Shown here: positions 26,063 through 34,716 of the stretch, in pieces
How the letters are laid out: the number at the start of each line of letters is the position of its first letter
Position numbering within the stretch: position 1 is the first letter of the stretch
Source: Rosettibacter primus
GTDB taxonomy: Bacteria; Bacteroidota; Ignavibacteria; Ignavibacteriales; Melioribacteraceae
Direction: 5' to 3'
Length of the DNA stretch: 64,000 nt
Assembly (NCBI RefSeq): GCF_036860675.1
Contig: NZ_JAYKGK010000004.1
Coordinates: 186,001-250,000, forward strand
The notes under the pieces: generated by a model
The model's database searches: none
What the model was told of the DNA's origin: nothing
What the model saw: only the letters and a program-made list of their open reading frames with translations
Made by a program: the position numbers and the translations under genes

Positions 26063-26608
26063 TTAATCTTCAACAATAGGATAATCAATTTTAATTTCCT
26101 TTCTTTTAATCTTGTTCAATTCTTCCTGCAGCTTTTTCTTAATTTCTGAATCAACTCTATCAGGAATTAATTTCCCAATTAAATGGTCATATTCATGAAG
26201 AATTACTCTAGCGAACAAATCATCGGCTTCAATTTCAACTTCATTTTCGTCAGTATCAATAAACTTAACTTTAATTTGTCTTGGTCGCTCCACTTCTGCT
26301 CTTAAGCCGGGAAGACTTAAACAACCTTCTTCTAGGATTTCAGTTTCTTCTGATTTTAAAATTATTTCAGGATTAATCATTACGACTGGCTTGAACTTTT
26401 CATAACCATCAACACCTTTTAAATCAATTACAAAAAGTGATTCAGTGAATCCTACTTGATTTGCTGCAAGACCAATTCCATTAGCATTCCGCATTGTATC
26501 AAACATATCTTTAATTTTTTTTATTAAATCATCAGAAATTGATTTTACAGGTTTAGTTTTTTGCTTTAAAATTTTATTGCCATATATAGTTATTGGTAAT
26601 ATTGCCAT
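26063..26608 (-). CDS. def: Peptide deformylase
   Basis: A 181-residue metalloenzyme that removes the formyl group from nascent proteins. The three family motifs are intact: GIGLAANQVG, EGCLSLPG and HEYDH (HExxH). I chose ATG at 26606-26608 (MAILPITIYG), preceded by AAGGAAG. An upstream in-frame start adds 15 basic residues that overlap the preceding gene and match no def N-terminus. Confidence 0.94.
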   Translation of the reverse strand: MAILPITIYGNKILKQKTKPVKSISDDLIKKIKDMFDTMRNANGIGLAANQVGFTESLFVIDLKGVDGYEKFKPVVMINPEIILKSEETEILEEGCLSLPGLRAEVERPRQIKVKFIDTDENEVEIEADDLFARVILHEYDHLIGKLIPDRVDSEIKKKLQEELNKIKRKEIKIDYPIVED

Positions 26609-26609
26609 A

Positions 26610-27512
26610 TTATAATTCTTCCTTTTCTTCTGTTTGAATAACTCCTGCTGCAAGGTCCTTAAATAAAATAACCTCGCTTGAGCAAAATAACATCCTAATT
26701 AACAATCGAAAGATAATTAACATTTGTTGAAGAATAAAGGAACCGATTAAAAAGTAATAAGGTGTTCGAGGAATTTCTATTACAAGAAGATTATAAACTA
26801 TTGAACCCAGCGCTCCAAGAAATGCAATAAATAAAAACACAAGAAATACTAAAGAAAAATTGTCTTGAATAAATTTTGTTGCATAAATAATTTCTTGAAT
26901 TACTTTGGTTTTATCCTTTAATGCAAGTGAAACTTTAGAGTAATCTGAAATTAGTGTAATTATTCCAATTAAGAACAGTAAAAATGTATATCTTAAAAAG
27001 CGTATCAAAAATTCAGTTTTTACAAATTCAGTATTTCTAAAAACAATAGTAATTAAATCGCCAATAAGGTCATTCAATAAAAAAGCTACAGAATAAAAAA
27101 TTAAGGATATTAAGAGAACTTTAAAAAATCTGAAGAAATATTTTACTCCACCATAAAAGAAATCTACATAATGATTTTTACTGAATTGATTGAATACAGA
27201 TATTAAACCCCCAAGATAAAATGTTTGAATAATTGTATAAATTCCTGCAACTGTAAAAATTGCCCATGGAATCTGGTCAAGTGATATTTCATATAAATTT
27301 CTAAATTGCAGATACCAGAAGTAATCAAATCCTGAACTGAGTTTATCACTCATCAATGAATTTTTAAGGTCGTTTAAAAGCAAATTATAGATTGGCACAC
27401 TAAGAACAATTGCGAATGCTGTGTTTGTCAACCAGAACAAAATTACAAATTTAATATTATAGCTTACTGCTCTTATTGAGTCTATTAATATTTCATTAAT
27501 ATTTTTAATCAT
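26610..27512 (-). CDS. Multi-span membrane protein of unknown function
   Basis: About 300 residues with five to six hydrophobic segments, at roughly residues 20-50, 80-105, 125-150, 175-200, 225-255 and 265-290 of the chosen protein. No catalytic motif is seen. I chose ATG at 27510-27512, which overlaps the stop of the upstream peptidase gene (ATGA). A longer frame would begin 75 bases inside that gene. It sits between an M1-like peptidase gene and def and is probably co-translated with the peptidase. No family recognised. Confidence 0.6.
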   Translation of the reverse strand: MIKNINEILIDSIRAVSYNIKFVILFWLTNTAFAIVLSVPIYNLLLNDLKNSLMSDKLSSGFDYFWYLQFRNLYEISLDQIPWAIFTVAGIYTIIQTFYLGGLISVFNQFSKNHYVDFFYGGVKYFFRFFKVLLISLIFYSVAFLLNDLIGDLITIVFRNTEFVKTEFLIRFLRYTFLLFLIGIITLISDYSKVSLALKDKTKVIQEIIYATKFIQDNFSLVFLVFLFIAFLGALGSIVYNLLVIEIPRTPYYFLIGSFILQQMLIIFRLLIRMLFCSSEVILFKDLAAGVIQTEEKEEL

Positions 27513-29488
27513 CCAATACTTCCAATCATCATTAACGCATTTTGAACCCAGAAGAACCATCTGAGTGCAATAGAAATTGAAGCCCAATATCTTGGCTCTA
27601 ATGTAAGAGAATTATTTGCAAAGTTTATATCAAGAAGATTTTTTCTGTGCGGGTCAATTTCTGCAGCAATAACTTTATCATTTGTGACAAACTCAAAAAT
27701 TTTCCATCTTTCCCTGCCATCCCACTTTTGATATAAAGTATCTTTTTCTGTATAAAGTGCTATATCATTTTTAAAAATGCCATCGTACAATCTTTCTGCT
27801 AAAACACGATAAACATTCGATGCAACTTTTTTAATTGAAGTAATTCGATAATCAAATACTTTTGAGTTATAAAAAAAATTATCCCAGAACCATGACATAT
27901 CTTCACTGCTACTATTATTGACTTCTCTTATAAAGTCTTCTGAAGTTGGATGTTTGTATTTATATTTTTCAAAATAATCACGCAGAATTTTCATCATTTT
28001 ATCTAAACCAAGATATCTCTCGAGTGATAACAACATTAATTCAGGCTTATCATAAGAATTTACTATGTAAGAAAGTCTGGAAGGCAATTTGTAAGAAGTA
28101 TCTGCTATAGAACCAATGATAAGATTTTTATAATAATCTTTCGCACTGTTAACACCTTCAACTATTGGAATATCTGCAATTGTATAAATTAAAGGTATAT
28201 CATTAAAAGAAAGGAAATTTATTCCAAACACCGGCAGATAAGTAAGAATTCTGAAATTTTCTAAAATCTTTGGATAATACTTATACATTATCTTTGTAGA
28301 TAAATAAGAGGCAAAACCTTCATCAAGCCAGGCTTCATAAACTTCGTTATTTGCAATAATACCATAAAAATATTGATGAGCAAATTCATGAGCTGTGAGA
28401 TATTCAGGTGAACCTGTTGCTTCTGGAGAAAATAAATTTACATGAACTGTAAATAAAGTTGGATATTCCATTCCACCCGAAGCACTAGAATTCGGAACAT
28501 CTACTAGTGAAATATTTTGATAAGGATATAGTCCAATATAAGTCTCAAAATATTCCAGACAATTTTTTACACACTTAATATATCGTTTTGAATATTTCTC
28601 ATTTTCAGGTTGAATGTAAGCATTAATAAAAATTGGTGAACCATCTTTTCTTTTATAAATATCTTTTTTCAAAATAATTTCATCCGAAGCCATCCATGCA
28701 AAATCATGAACTCCAACTTGAGTAATTTTATACAAAGCAAATTTTTCATCGATTAATTTTTCTCTGCAAACTCCTGTAGAAGCCACAATGTAATTCTTTG
28801 GCACTTTTATATTTACATTATATTCTCCGAAGTCAGAATAAAAATTTAGATATGGATGATATTGACTGCATACCCATTTGCCATTTTCATATACCCCAAC
28901 TTTTGGAAACCATTGAGAAACAAAATAAAAATTTCTTCCTGCAGCTCTGCCAAGTCTTTTAACCGAAACAGGAATTGTCATTGAATATTCGAAATAAATT
29001 TTTACAGAATCATCTGGCTGAACACTTTTATCAAGAATTACTTTAGCAACTGTGCTGTCAAAAGGATTTAAAATTTCGGGCTGGAAAAAAATTAACTCTG
29101 ATTGCTTACCGTCAATATGAAAATTCTTAATCTTAATTTCTGTTTGATTTTCTTTTTCAAGTTTAAATGCAGCAGCAAATAATGTTTTGTTGTTTTTATA
29201 AGCATTCGCATAAAAATGAAAATGGATTTCTTTTGCAGGAAAGTTTGTTTTGTTTATCCAAATAATTTCTTCTTTTGCATTTATTAAATTTTGAGAAGGG
29301 ATTAATTCTACATCAATATTATAATTTGCAATGTTCTGAACCTTATCATATTCTGATTTCAGAATACCTTTGAAATAAACAGAAGTATTCTGAACATCAA
29401 ATTTCTGGTAGGAATCAAAATTATTTTCATAAAAATAGATAATACCAGAAAATAAGATTAAAAAAATCAGAATAAATATTTTTTTCAT
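27509..29488 (-). CDS. M1-family metallopeptidase, exported
   Basis: A 659-residue protein. Residues 1-20 form a signal peptide or membrane anchor. The gluzincin site is complete: GGMEYP at 339-343, HEFAH at 367-371 and the third zinc ligand in AWLDEGFA (Glu 390). Residues 45-260 form the beta-sandwich N-domain of M1 aminopeptidases. It probably acts in the periplasm or at the surface on peptides. The substrate is unknown. The gene starts about 50 bp after the hsp20 terminator, so it probably has its own promoter there. Confidence 0.85.
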   Translation of the reverse strand: MKKIFILIFLILFSGIIYFYENNFDSYQKFDVQNTSVYFKGILKSEYDKVQNIANYNIDVELIPSQNLINAKEEIIWINKTNFPAKEIHFHFYANAYKNNKTLFAAAFKLEKENQTEIKIKNFHIDGKQSELIFFQPEILNPFDSTVAKVILDKSVQPDDSVKIYFEYSMTIPVSVKRLGRAAGRNFYFVSQWFPKVGVYENGKWVCSQYHPYLNFYSDFGEYNVNIKVPKNYIVASTGVCREKLIDEKFALYKITQVGVHDFAWMASDEIILKKDIYKRKDGSPIFINAYIQPENEKYSKRYIKCVKNCLEYFETYIGLYPYQNISLVDVPNSSASGGMEYPTLFTVHVNLFSPEATGSPEYLTAHEFAHQYFYGIIANNEVYEAWLDEGFASYLSTKIMYKYYPKILENFRILTYLPVFGINFLSFNDIPLIYTIADIPIVEGVNSAKDYYKNLIIGSIADTSYKLPSRLSYIVNSYDKPELMLLSLERYLGLDKMMKILRDYFEKYKYKHPTSEDFIREVNNSSSEDMSWFWDNFFYNSKVFDYRITSIKKVASNVYRVLAERLYDGIFKNDIALYTEKDTLYQKWDGRERWKIFEFVTNDKVIAAEIDPHRKNLLDINFANNSLTLEPRYWASISIALRWFFWVQNALMMIGSIG

Positions 29489-29536
29489 ACATTAGAAACA
29501 TAAGAACATAAGATATTTAATTCAATTTTATAAATA

Positions 29537-29591
29537 AAAAAGCTGCTCAAAATTTATCAGCAAAATCAGCAGTAAATTTTGGGCAGCTTTT
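29537..29591 (-). terminator. Terminator after the dnaK-hsp20 genes
   Basis: On the minus strand AAAAGCTGCCCAAAATTTA pairs with TAAATTTTGAGCAGCTTTT around a 16-nt loop, followed by TTTATTT. It lies 11-65 bp past the hsp20 stop and separates the heat-shock genes from the M1 peptidase. Confidence 0.8.
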
Positions 29592-29601
29592 AATTGAGAA
29601 A

Positions 29602-29994
29602 TTACTTTATTTCTATTGTTTTTGGTTTTACACGTTCATGTTTGGGCAAACGAACTTCAAGAACACCGTTCTCAAGTCTTGCATCGATTTTTGATTCATC
29701 AATGCTATCTGAAATTTTGAATCTGCGGTAGAAGTTTCCAATTTCAGTTTCTTTGAGAACATATTTGCGATTTACAGCTTCGTCATAATCAATTCTGCCC
29801 ATTATGACGAGATGACCGTCTTCAAGTTTAATCTTGAGATTTTCTTTTTTAACTCCTGGGATGTAAGCATTTAAGAAAAATTCATCATCGGTTTCATAAA
29901 TATCAACAAGAGGAGCAACCCAGGATTCATTTTCTAATGCTTCTTCCCAGCTTTTCTGTGTTTTAACTTCTTGCATTTCTTTTACTTCTGCCAT
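29602..29994 (-). CDS. Small heat shock protein (Hsp20), second copy
   Basis: A 130-residue alpha-crystallin-type chaperone that holds unfolding proteins. The crystallin domain spans about 33-130, with YETDDEFFLNAYIPGVKKEN, GNFYRRFKISDSID and the ENGVLEVRLPK signature. An IEIK tail (I-x-I-like) ends the protein. ATG at 29992-29994 sits 5 bases behind GGAGG. A GTG two codons upstream overlaps that site and is rejected. It follows dnaK by 61 bp and shares little N-terminal sequence with the hsp20 at 32026. Confidence 0.9.
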   Translation of the reverse strand: MAEVKEMQEVKTQKSWEEALENESWVAPLVDIYETDDEFFLNAYIPGVKKENLKIKLEDGHLVIMGRIDYDEAVNRKYVLKETEIGNFYRRFKISDSIDESKIDARLENGVLEVRLPKHERVKPKTIEIK

Positions 29995-30055
29995 ATGCAC
30001 CTCCTTTTTAATTTTTCAAACTTATTTTTCAAATTAAGTTAAATTTATTTTCAAT

Positions 30056-31969
30056 TTACTTTTTGTCATCATCAACAACTTCATAGGAAGCATCCTGAAC
30101 ATCTTTATCATCCTTTCCAGTGCCATCAGATTTAGCTTGTGAACCAGTATTAGCTTGAGAATATGCTCCCTGTTGTGCATAAAGCTGCTGAGCAATTTCA
30201 TTCCATACTTTTGTCAAAGCATCAGCAGAATTTTTAATTCTATCAGTATCGTTAGTCTTGAGAGCATCTTCAACTTTCTGGATTTCACTTTCAAGTCTGC
30301 TTCGTTGTTCAGATGTTAGTTTATCTTTCAATTCTTGAATTTGCTTTTTAGTCTGGAAAACAAGATTATCAGCATTATTTCTTATTTCAACTGCTTCTTT
30401 TTTTCTCTTATCTTCAGCAGCATGTTCTTTAGCTTCCTGCTTCATTCTTTCAATTTCTTCTTTTGTCAAACCACTTGAAGAAGTAATTCTAATGCTCTGT
30501 TCTCTATTAGTAGCTTTATCTTTTGCAGAAACATGAAGAATTCCATTAGCATCAATATCAAATGTAACTTCTATTTGAGGCACACCACGTGGAGCAGGAG
30601 GTATACCATCCAGATGGAATCTTCCAAGTGTTCTATTATCTGCTGCCATTGGTCTTTCACCCTGAAGAACATGAATTTCAACAGATGGCTGATTATCAGC
30701 AGCAGTCGAGAAAATTTCACTTTTTCGAGTTGGAATTGTTGTATTAGCTGGAATCAAAACTGTCATTACACCACCTAAGGTTTCAATACCTAATGACAAA
30801 GGTGTAACATCAAGCAACAGGACATCTTTTACATCACCAGCCAAAACTCCACCTTGAATAGCAGCTCCAACTGCTACTACTTCATCAGGATTAACTCCTT
30901 TGTGAGGTTCTTTTCCAAATATTTTCCTTACTACTTCCTGGACTTTAGGTACACGAGTAGAACCACCTACTAGAATAACCTCATCAATCTGTGAAGGAGT
31001 TACCCCTGCATCTTTCATAGCTTTTTCACATGGAGGAATTGTTCTTTGAATTAAATCATCTATTAATTGTTCAAACTTTGCTCTCGTAATTGTTATATTT
31101 AAATGTTTTGGACCATCTTGAGTAGCAGTTATAAATGGCAAATTAACATCTGTCTGCATTGAAGAAGATAATTCAATCTTAGCTTTTTCTGCAGCTTCTT
31201 TTAATCTTTGAAGAGCCATCGGGTCTTTTCTTAAATCAATACCTTCCTGTTTCTGGAATTCATCAGCAAGATAATCAATTAATCTCTGGTCGAAATCATC
31301 ACCACCTAAGTGGGTATCACCATTTGTTGATTTAACTTCAAAAACTCCTTCTCCAATCTGAAGAATAGAGATATCAAAAGTTCCACCACCTAAATCATAA
31401 ACAGCAACAATCTGGTCTTTGTGTTTTTTATCAAGACCATAAGCAAGAGCAGCAGCAGTAGGTTCATTTATAATTCTTCGTACATTTAAACCAGCAATTT
31501 CTCCAGCATCTTTTGTAGCTTGCCGTTGAGCATCATTAAAATATGCTGGAACAGTAATAACAGCTTCTGTAACTTCGTGTCCAAGATAATCTTCAGCAGT
31601 CTTTTTCATTTTTTGTAATATCATCGCAGAGATTTCCGGCGGCGAATATAATCTATCTCCAATCTTAACTCTTGCAGAGCCATTTTCAGCAGCAACAACT
31701 TCATAAGGTACTTCTTTAGTTTCTTCATCTACCTCATCAAGTCTTCTACCCATAAATCTTTTAATGGAGAAGACTGTATTCTTTGGATTAGTTATTGCCT
31801 GACGTTTTGCAGGCTGACCTACAAGTATTTCTCCTGTTTTCGTAAAAGCAACAACAGATGGAGTTGTTCTTCCACCTTCAGAATTCGGAATAACTACAGG
31901 TTCATTACCTTCCATTACTGCAACACAGGAGTTAGTAGTTCCTAAGTCAATTCCAATAATTTTTCCCAT
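30056..31969 (-). CDS. dnaK: Molecular chaperone DnaK (Hsp70)
   Basis: A 637-residue chaperone. The N-terminal ATPase has IGIDLGTTNSCVAV, VITVPAYFNDAQRQATKDA, YDLGGGTFDISIL and ILVGGSTRVPKVQE. The substrate domain begins near 390 (VLLLDVTPLSLGIETLGG). The C-terminal lid ends in an acidic tail (VVDDDKK). No grpE, dnaJ or hrcA is adjacent; instead the gene lies between two hsp20 genes. A terminator hairpin precedes it, so it depends on readthrough or on a promoter in 31970-32025. Confidence 0.97.
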   Translation of the reverse strand: MGKIIGIDLGTTNSCVAVMEGNEPVVIPNSEGGRTTPSVVAFTKTGEILVGQPAKRQAITNPKNTVFSIKRFMGRRLDEVDEETKEVPYEVVAAENGSARVKIGDRLYSPPEISAMILQKMKKTAEDYLGHEVTEAVITVPAYFNDAQRQATKDAGEIAGLNVRRIINEPTAAALAYGLDKKHKDQIVAVYDLGGGTFDISILQIGEGVFEVKSTNGDTHLGGDDFDQRLIDYLADEFQKQEGIDLRKDPMALQRLKEAAEKAKIELSSSMQTDVNLPFITATQDGPKHLNITITRAKFEQLIDDLIQRTIPPCEKAMKDAGVTPSQIDEVILVGGSTRVPKVQEVVRKIFGKEPHKGVNPDEVVAVGAAIQGGVLAGDVKDVLLLDVTPLSLGIETLGGVMTVLIPANTTIPTRKSEIFSTAADNQPSVEIHVLQGERPMAADNRTLGRFHLDGIPPAPRGVPQIEVTFDIDANGILHVSAKDKATNREQSIRITSSSGLTKEEIERMKQEAKEHAAEDKRKKEAVEIRNNADNLVFQTKKQIQELKDKLTSEQRSRLESEIQKVEDALKTNDTDRIKNSADALTKVWNEIAQQLYAQQGAYSQANTGSQAKSDGTGKDDKDVQDASYEVVDDDKK

Positions 31970-31998
31970 TTTTCATACCCTTTAATTTGTTTATAAAT

Positions 31999-32040
31999 AA
32001 AAAAAAGATAGAGTTGAAGTAGTGATTACTTCAACTCTAT
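31999..32040 (-). terminator. Terminator overlapping the hsp20 stop
   Basis: On the minus strand a 14-bp stem (ATAGAGTTGAAGTA / TACTTCAACTCTAT) with a 5-nt loop is followed by a run of T. One arm contains the last codons of hsp20 and the loop region contains its stop. It would attenuate readthrough into dnaK. Confidence 0.8.
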
Positions 32041-32460
32041 TACTTTTTCGTTTTTTGGTTTAGGATGCAATTTTTTCATGTTAATTCTGAGCATGCCATC
32101 TTCAAACTTTGCTTCAACATTGTCGGAATCAACTTCAGCAGGTAATGTGAAGCAACGTTTGAAGCTTCCAAATACTCTTTCAGCTCTGTAATAATTTTTT
32201 CCTTTCTTTTCTTCTTCTTTTTTCTTTTCACCTTCTATTGTCAAAATATTATCTTGCAATGTAATTTTTAAATCTTCTTTTTTTACGCCTGGTATTTCGG
32301 CAACAACATTGATATTATTGTCGTCTTCCGAGATATCAATTCTCGGATTGAAATTATCTGTAAAGGAGAAGCCAAAATTTGCAAAGTCTTCGAAATATCT
32401 TTGAATTCTGTCATGTAAGGTTTCGAGTTCTTTTAAGGGTTCAAATCTTACGAGTGTCAT
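32026..32460 (-). CDS. Small heat shock protein (Hsp20), first copy
   Basis: A 144-residue chaperone. The crystallin domain spans about 40-140, with NNINVVAEIPGVKKEDLKI, a Lys/Glu-rich loop, FGSFKRCFTLP and EDGMLRINMKK. It ends VIELK. ATG at 32458-32460 is preceded by GGAGG eight bases upstream. An in-frame GTG three codons earlier lies next to the GGAGG and is rejected. It is the first gene of the heat-shock group. A sigma-54-like promoter lies 44-57 bp upstream. Confidence 0.92.
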   Translation of the reverse strand: MTLVRFEPLKELETLHDRIQRYFEDFANFGFSFTDNFNPRIDISEDDNNINVVAEIPGVKKEDLKITLQDNILTIEGEKKKEEEKKGKNYYRAERVFGSFKRCFTLPAEVDSDNVEAKFEDGMLRINMKKLHPKPKNEKVIELK

Positions 32461-32503
32461 GGCTATCACCTCCTTCTTTTGTTAATTTTTGCAATTATAT
32501 AAA

Positions 32504-32517
32504 CAAGAGGTGTGCCA
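32504..32517 (-). promoter_or_regulatory. Sigma-54-like -24/-12 promoter for hsp20
   Basis: On the minus strand TGGCACACCTCTTG follows the sigma-54 pattern TGGCAC-N5-TTGC, with T in place of the final C. The predicted start, about 12 bases downstream, leaves a leader of about 30 nt containing the GGAGG site. No CIRCE element is present. An enhancer-binding-protein site could not be identified. Confidence 0.4.
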
Positions 32518-32594
32518 GACACAAAATATTTTCTTAAGTCATTATTTTACAATATGTTATAAGAATTTTATAATTAATCAGTAAATTTGAAAAT

Positions 32595-32654
32595 TTGTCA
32601 GATGTTTCTGTATTTTCCTGCTAAAAATTAATTTTTGACAGAAACATATGTCAA
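32595..32654. promoter_or_regulatory. 17-bp inverted repeat between hsp20 and birA
   Basis: Arm 32595-32611 (TTGTCAGATGTTTCTGT) and arm 32638-32654 (ACAGAAACATATGTCAA) are inverted copies with two mismatches and a 26-nt spacer. The position in a divergent promoter region suggests a two-site operator, or a looping site covering the birA promoter. Confidence 0.45.
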
Positions 32655-32683
32655 TTTTAACAAATAAGTAGTCGGAGGTAAAA

Positions 32684-33451
32684 TTGTTTAACATCGAAGA
32701 ATTTGATATTAAACTCGATACTGAATTTATAGGCCGCAATTTTATTTATTGCGATGAAGTTGATTCAACTAACACCGCATTGCTAACTAATAAAGATTTT
32801 AATCGAGATGGTACTGTTTTGCTTGCTGAATATCAGAGCAAGGGAAGAGGACGAAAAAATCGCACATGGGTAAGTAATGCTGGACAAAATTTAACATTCT
32901 CCATTTTATTGAAGGGAGATTTCAAAGAAAAAAAAGTCAATTTAATTAATCTTGGCAGCAGCCTTTCTGTTGCTCAATCTTTAGAAAATTTATATCAATT
33001 TGATGTTGAACTTAAATGGCCTAATGATGTTTTAGTTAATAAGAAAAAAATTGCAGGAATTTTACTCGAATCTACATCAAAAGGAAATAAGATTAACAAA
33101 TTAGTAATTGGAATTGGAATTAATGTGAATCAACCAAACTTTCCCGGGAAATATGATATTCAACCAACATCTGTAAGAAAAGAATTTAAGTCGATAGTCA
33201 GCAGAGAAAAATTATTAAGCGAAGTTCTCAATAATTTTGAAAGTATCTTACAACTTGTTAAAGATGACCCTAATAAAATATTAAATGACTGGCGTAATCG
33301 ATGCAAAATGATTGGAGAAAAAGTTAAGGTTGTTTTTGACGATAAGATTAAAGTCGGAATATTTGACGATATTGATGAAAATGGATTTTTAATTTTAAAG
33401 GCTGGCGATACAATAGAAAAAATTAATTATGGGGATGTCAGTTTAAGATAG
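32684..33451 (+). CDS. birA: Biotin--[acetyl-CoA-carboxylase] ligase
   Basis: A 255-residue ligase that biotinylates the carboxyl carrier protein of acetyl-CoA carboxylase. It has YCDEVDSTNTALL, EYQSKGRGRKNRTWVSNAGQNL (biotinyl-AMP loop), LKWPNDVLVNKKKIAGILLE and IGIGINVNQP. It lacks the N-terminal DNA-binding domain of E. coli BirA, so it is not a self-evident repressor. The start is TTG at 32684 behind GGAGG. The cysteine desulfurase gene follows 9 bp later, and accD lies just beyond, convergent. Confidence 0.93.
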   Translation: MFNIEEFDIKLDTEFIGRNFIYCDEVDSTNTALLTNKDFNRDGTVLLAEYQSKGRGRKNRTWVSNAGQNLTFSILLKGDFKEKKVNLINLGSSLSVAQSLENLYQFDVELKWPNDVLVNKKKIAGILLESTSKGNKINKLVIGIGINVNQPNFPGKYDIQPTSVRKEFKSIVSREKLLSEVLNNFESILQLVKDDPNKILNDWRNRCKMIGEKVKVVFDDKIKVGIFDDIDENGFLILKAGDTIEKINYGDVSLR

Positions 33452-33460
33452 AAAGTTATT

Positions 33461-34615
33461 ATGAAAGTTTATTTTGATAATGCTGCTACAACGCCTCTTA
33501 ATCCTCAAGTTTTTGAAAAGATGAAACCTTACGTTACAGAATTTTTTGGTAATCCATCTTCTATTCATTCATATGGAAGAAAAACAAGAGTTGCAATTGA
33601 AGAAGCACGAGAAGTAATTGCAGAGTTCATCAATGCCAAACCGGGTGAAATTTATTTTACGAGCGGAGGAACAGAGGCAAATAATTTTATTATAACAGGC
33701 ATTACTAAAACTGAATTTTCAGAATCAAGAAAAAATAAAATTATAACAACAAAAGGAGAACACCACAGCGTTTTGGATACTTGTTATGAATTAACGAAAT
33801 ACGGTTTTGAACTTCAATTAATTGATATCGACAAAAATTCAAAAATTATTTTGAGTGATTTTGAAAATAAAATAAATGAAAATTGTGCTTTAACATCAGT
33901 AATACATATCAATAATGAAACCGGCAGTATTAATCCAATAGAAGAATTAAGTTCAATTACAAAAAGAAAAAAAATTTATTTTCATACAGATGCTGTTCAA
34001 AGTTTTGGAAAGATTAAAATTGATGTTAATGAATTAGGAATTGATGCACTTAGCGCCTCAGCTCATAAAATAAATGGTCCAAAAGGGACAGGTTTTGCTT
34101 ATGTAAGAAGCGGTACACCAATATCACCGCTAATTTTTGGCGGTTCACAGGAAAGAAATCGAAGAGGTGGTACTGAAAATGTAGCAGGAATTGTTGGGCT
34201 CGCCGAGGCTGTTAAAATTGCAAAAGCAGAAATGGTAAAAAATTATGAGCATGTAAAAAAACTTCGTGATGAATTTGTAAAAGGCATAAAAATATTAGAT
34301 AAGGATTTCATAAAAATTAATGGTGGAGAAGATGCATTCCCCTATATTTTGAGTATTACTTTTCTTTCTGAAAAATATAGAAATGAAGCAGAAGCAATGC
34401 TAATGTTTCTTGATATAAATGGAATTGCAGCTTCAAATGGAGCTGCATGTACTTCTGGAACTTTAAAACCTTCTCACGTAATTATCAATTCAGGGTATAA
34501 ATTAGAAGATGCTGCAGGGACAATCCGTTTTTCCTTCGGATCGCAAAATACATTTAAAGAAGTTGAGTATGCATTAGAGATTTTGAAGAAAATGATCGAA
34601 AAATTTCGGAAATAA
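33461..34615 (+). CDS. Cysteine desulfurase (NifS/IscS family)
   Basis: A 384-residue PLP enzyme that takes sulfur from cysteine for Fe-S clusters and thio-cofactors. MKVYFDNAATTPLNP at the start, SGGTEANNF, the conserved HHS after GE, HTDAVQSFGKI, SASAHKINGPKGTGF (PLP Lys) and ASNGAACTSGTLKPSHV (active-site Cys loop) are all present. No iscU or iscR adjoins. Pairing with birA suggests sulfur supply for biotin or general use, which is an inference from position only. Confidence 0.93.
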   Translation: MKVYFDNAATTPLNPQVFEKMKPYVTEFFGNPSSIHSYGRKTRVAIEEAREVIAEFINAKPGEIYFTSGGTEANNFIITGITKTEFSESRKNKIITTKGEHHSVLDTCYELTKYGFELQLIDIDKNSKIILSDFENKINENCALTSVIHINNETGSINPIEELSSITKRKKIYFHTDAVQSFGKIKIDVNELGIDALSASAHKINGPKGTGFAYVRSGTPISPLIFGGSQERNRRGGTENVAGIVGLAEAVKIAKAEMVKNYEHVKKLRDEFVKGIKILDKDFIKINGGEDAFPYILSITFLSEKYRNEAEAMLMFLDINGIAASNGAACTSGTLKPSHVIINSGYKLEDAAGTIRFSFGSQNTFKEVEYALEILKKMIEKFRK

Positions 34616-34620
34616 AATAA

Positions 34621-34702
34621 GAACACAGATAACACTGATAAAACATGATTTACACAGATATTAATCTTGTGGTCATCTGTCTAATCTGTGTTTTCTGTGT
34701 TC
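34621..34702. repeat. Dispersed-type palindromic intergenic repeat
   Basis: The sequence starts GAACACAGATAACACTGAT and ends ATCTGTGTTTTCTGTGTTC, with inner copies ACACAGAT and CATCTGTCTAATCTGTGT. The ends are inverted. It fills the space between two convergent genes and could end transcription in both directions. I recognise this ACACAGAT/ATCTGTGT style as a common dispersed intergenic sequence in related genomes. That is memory, not a search. Confidence 0.6.
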
Positions 34703-34716
34703 AACTAAAATTTTAA

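Noticed and set aside
26609..26653. 15-residue N-terminal extension of peptide deformylase
   Set aside because: It overlaps the preceding gene, is basic and unconserved, and a good Shine-Dalgarno precedes the inner ATG.
32461..32683. CIRCE (TTAGCACTC-N9-GAGTGCTAA) operator before hsp20
   Set aside because: No CIRCE-like sequence is present. The short GTGT-GCCAG-ACAC palindrome is too weak and overlaps the sigma-54-like element.
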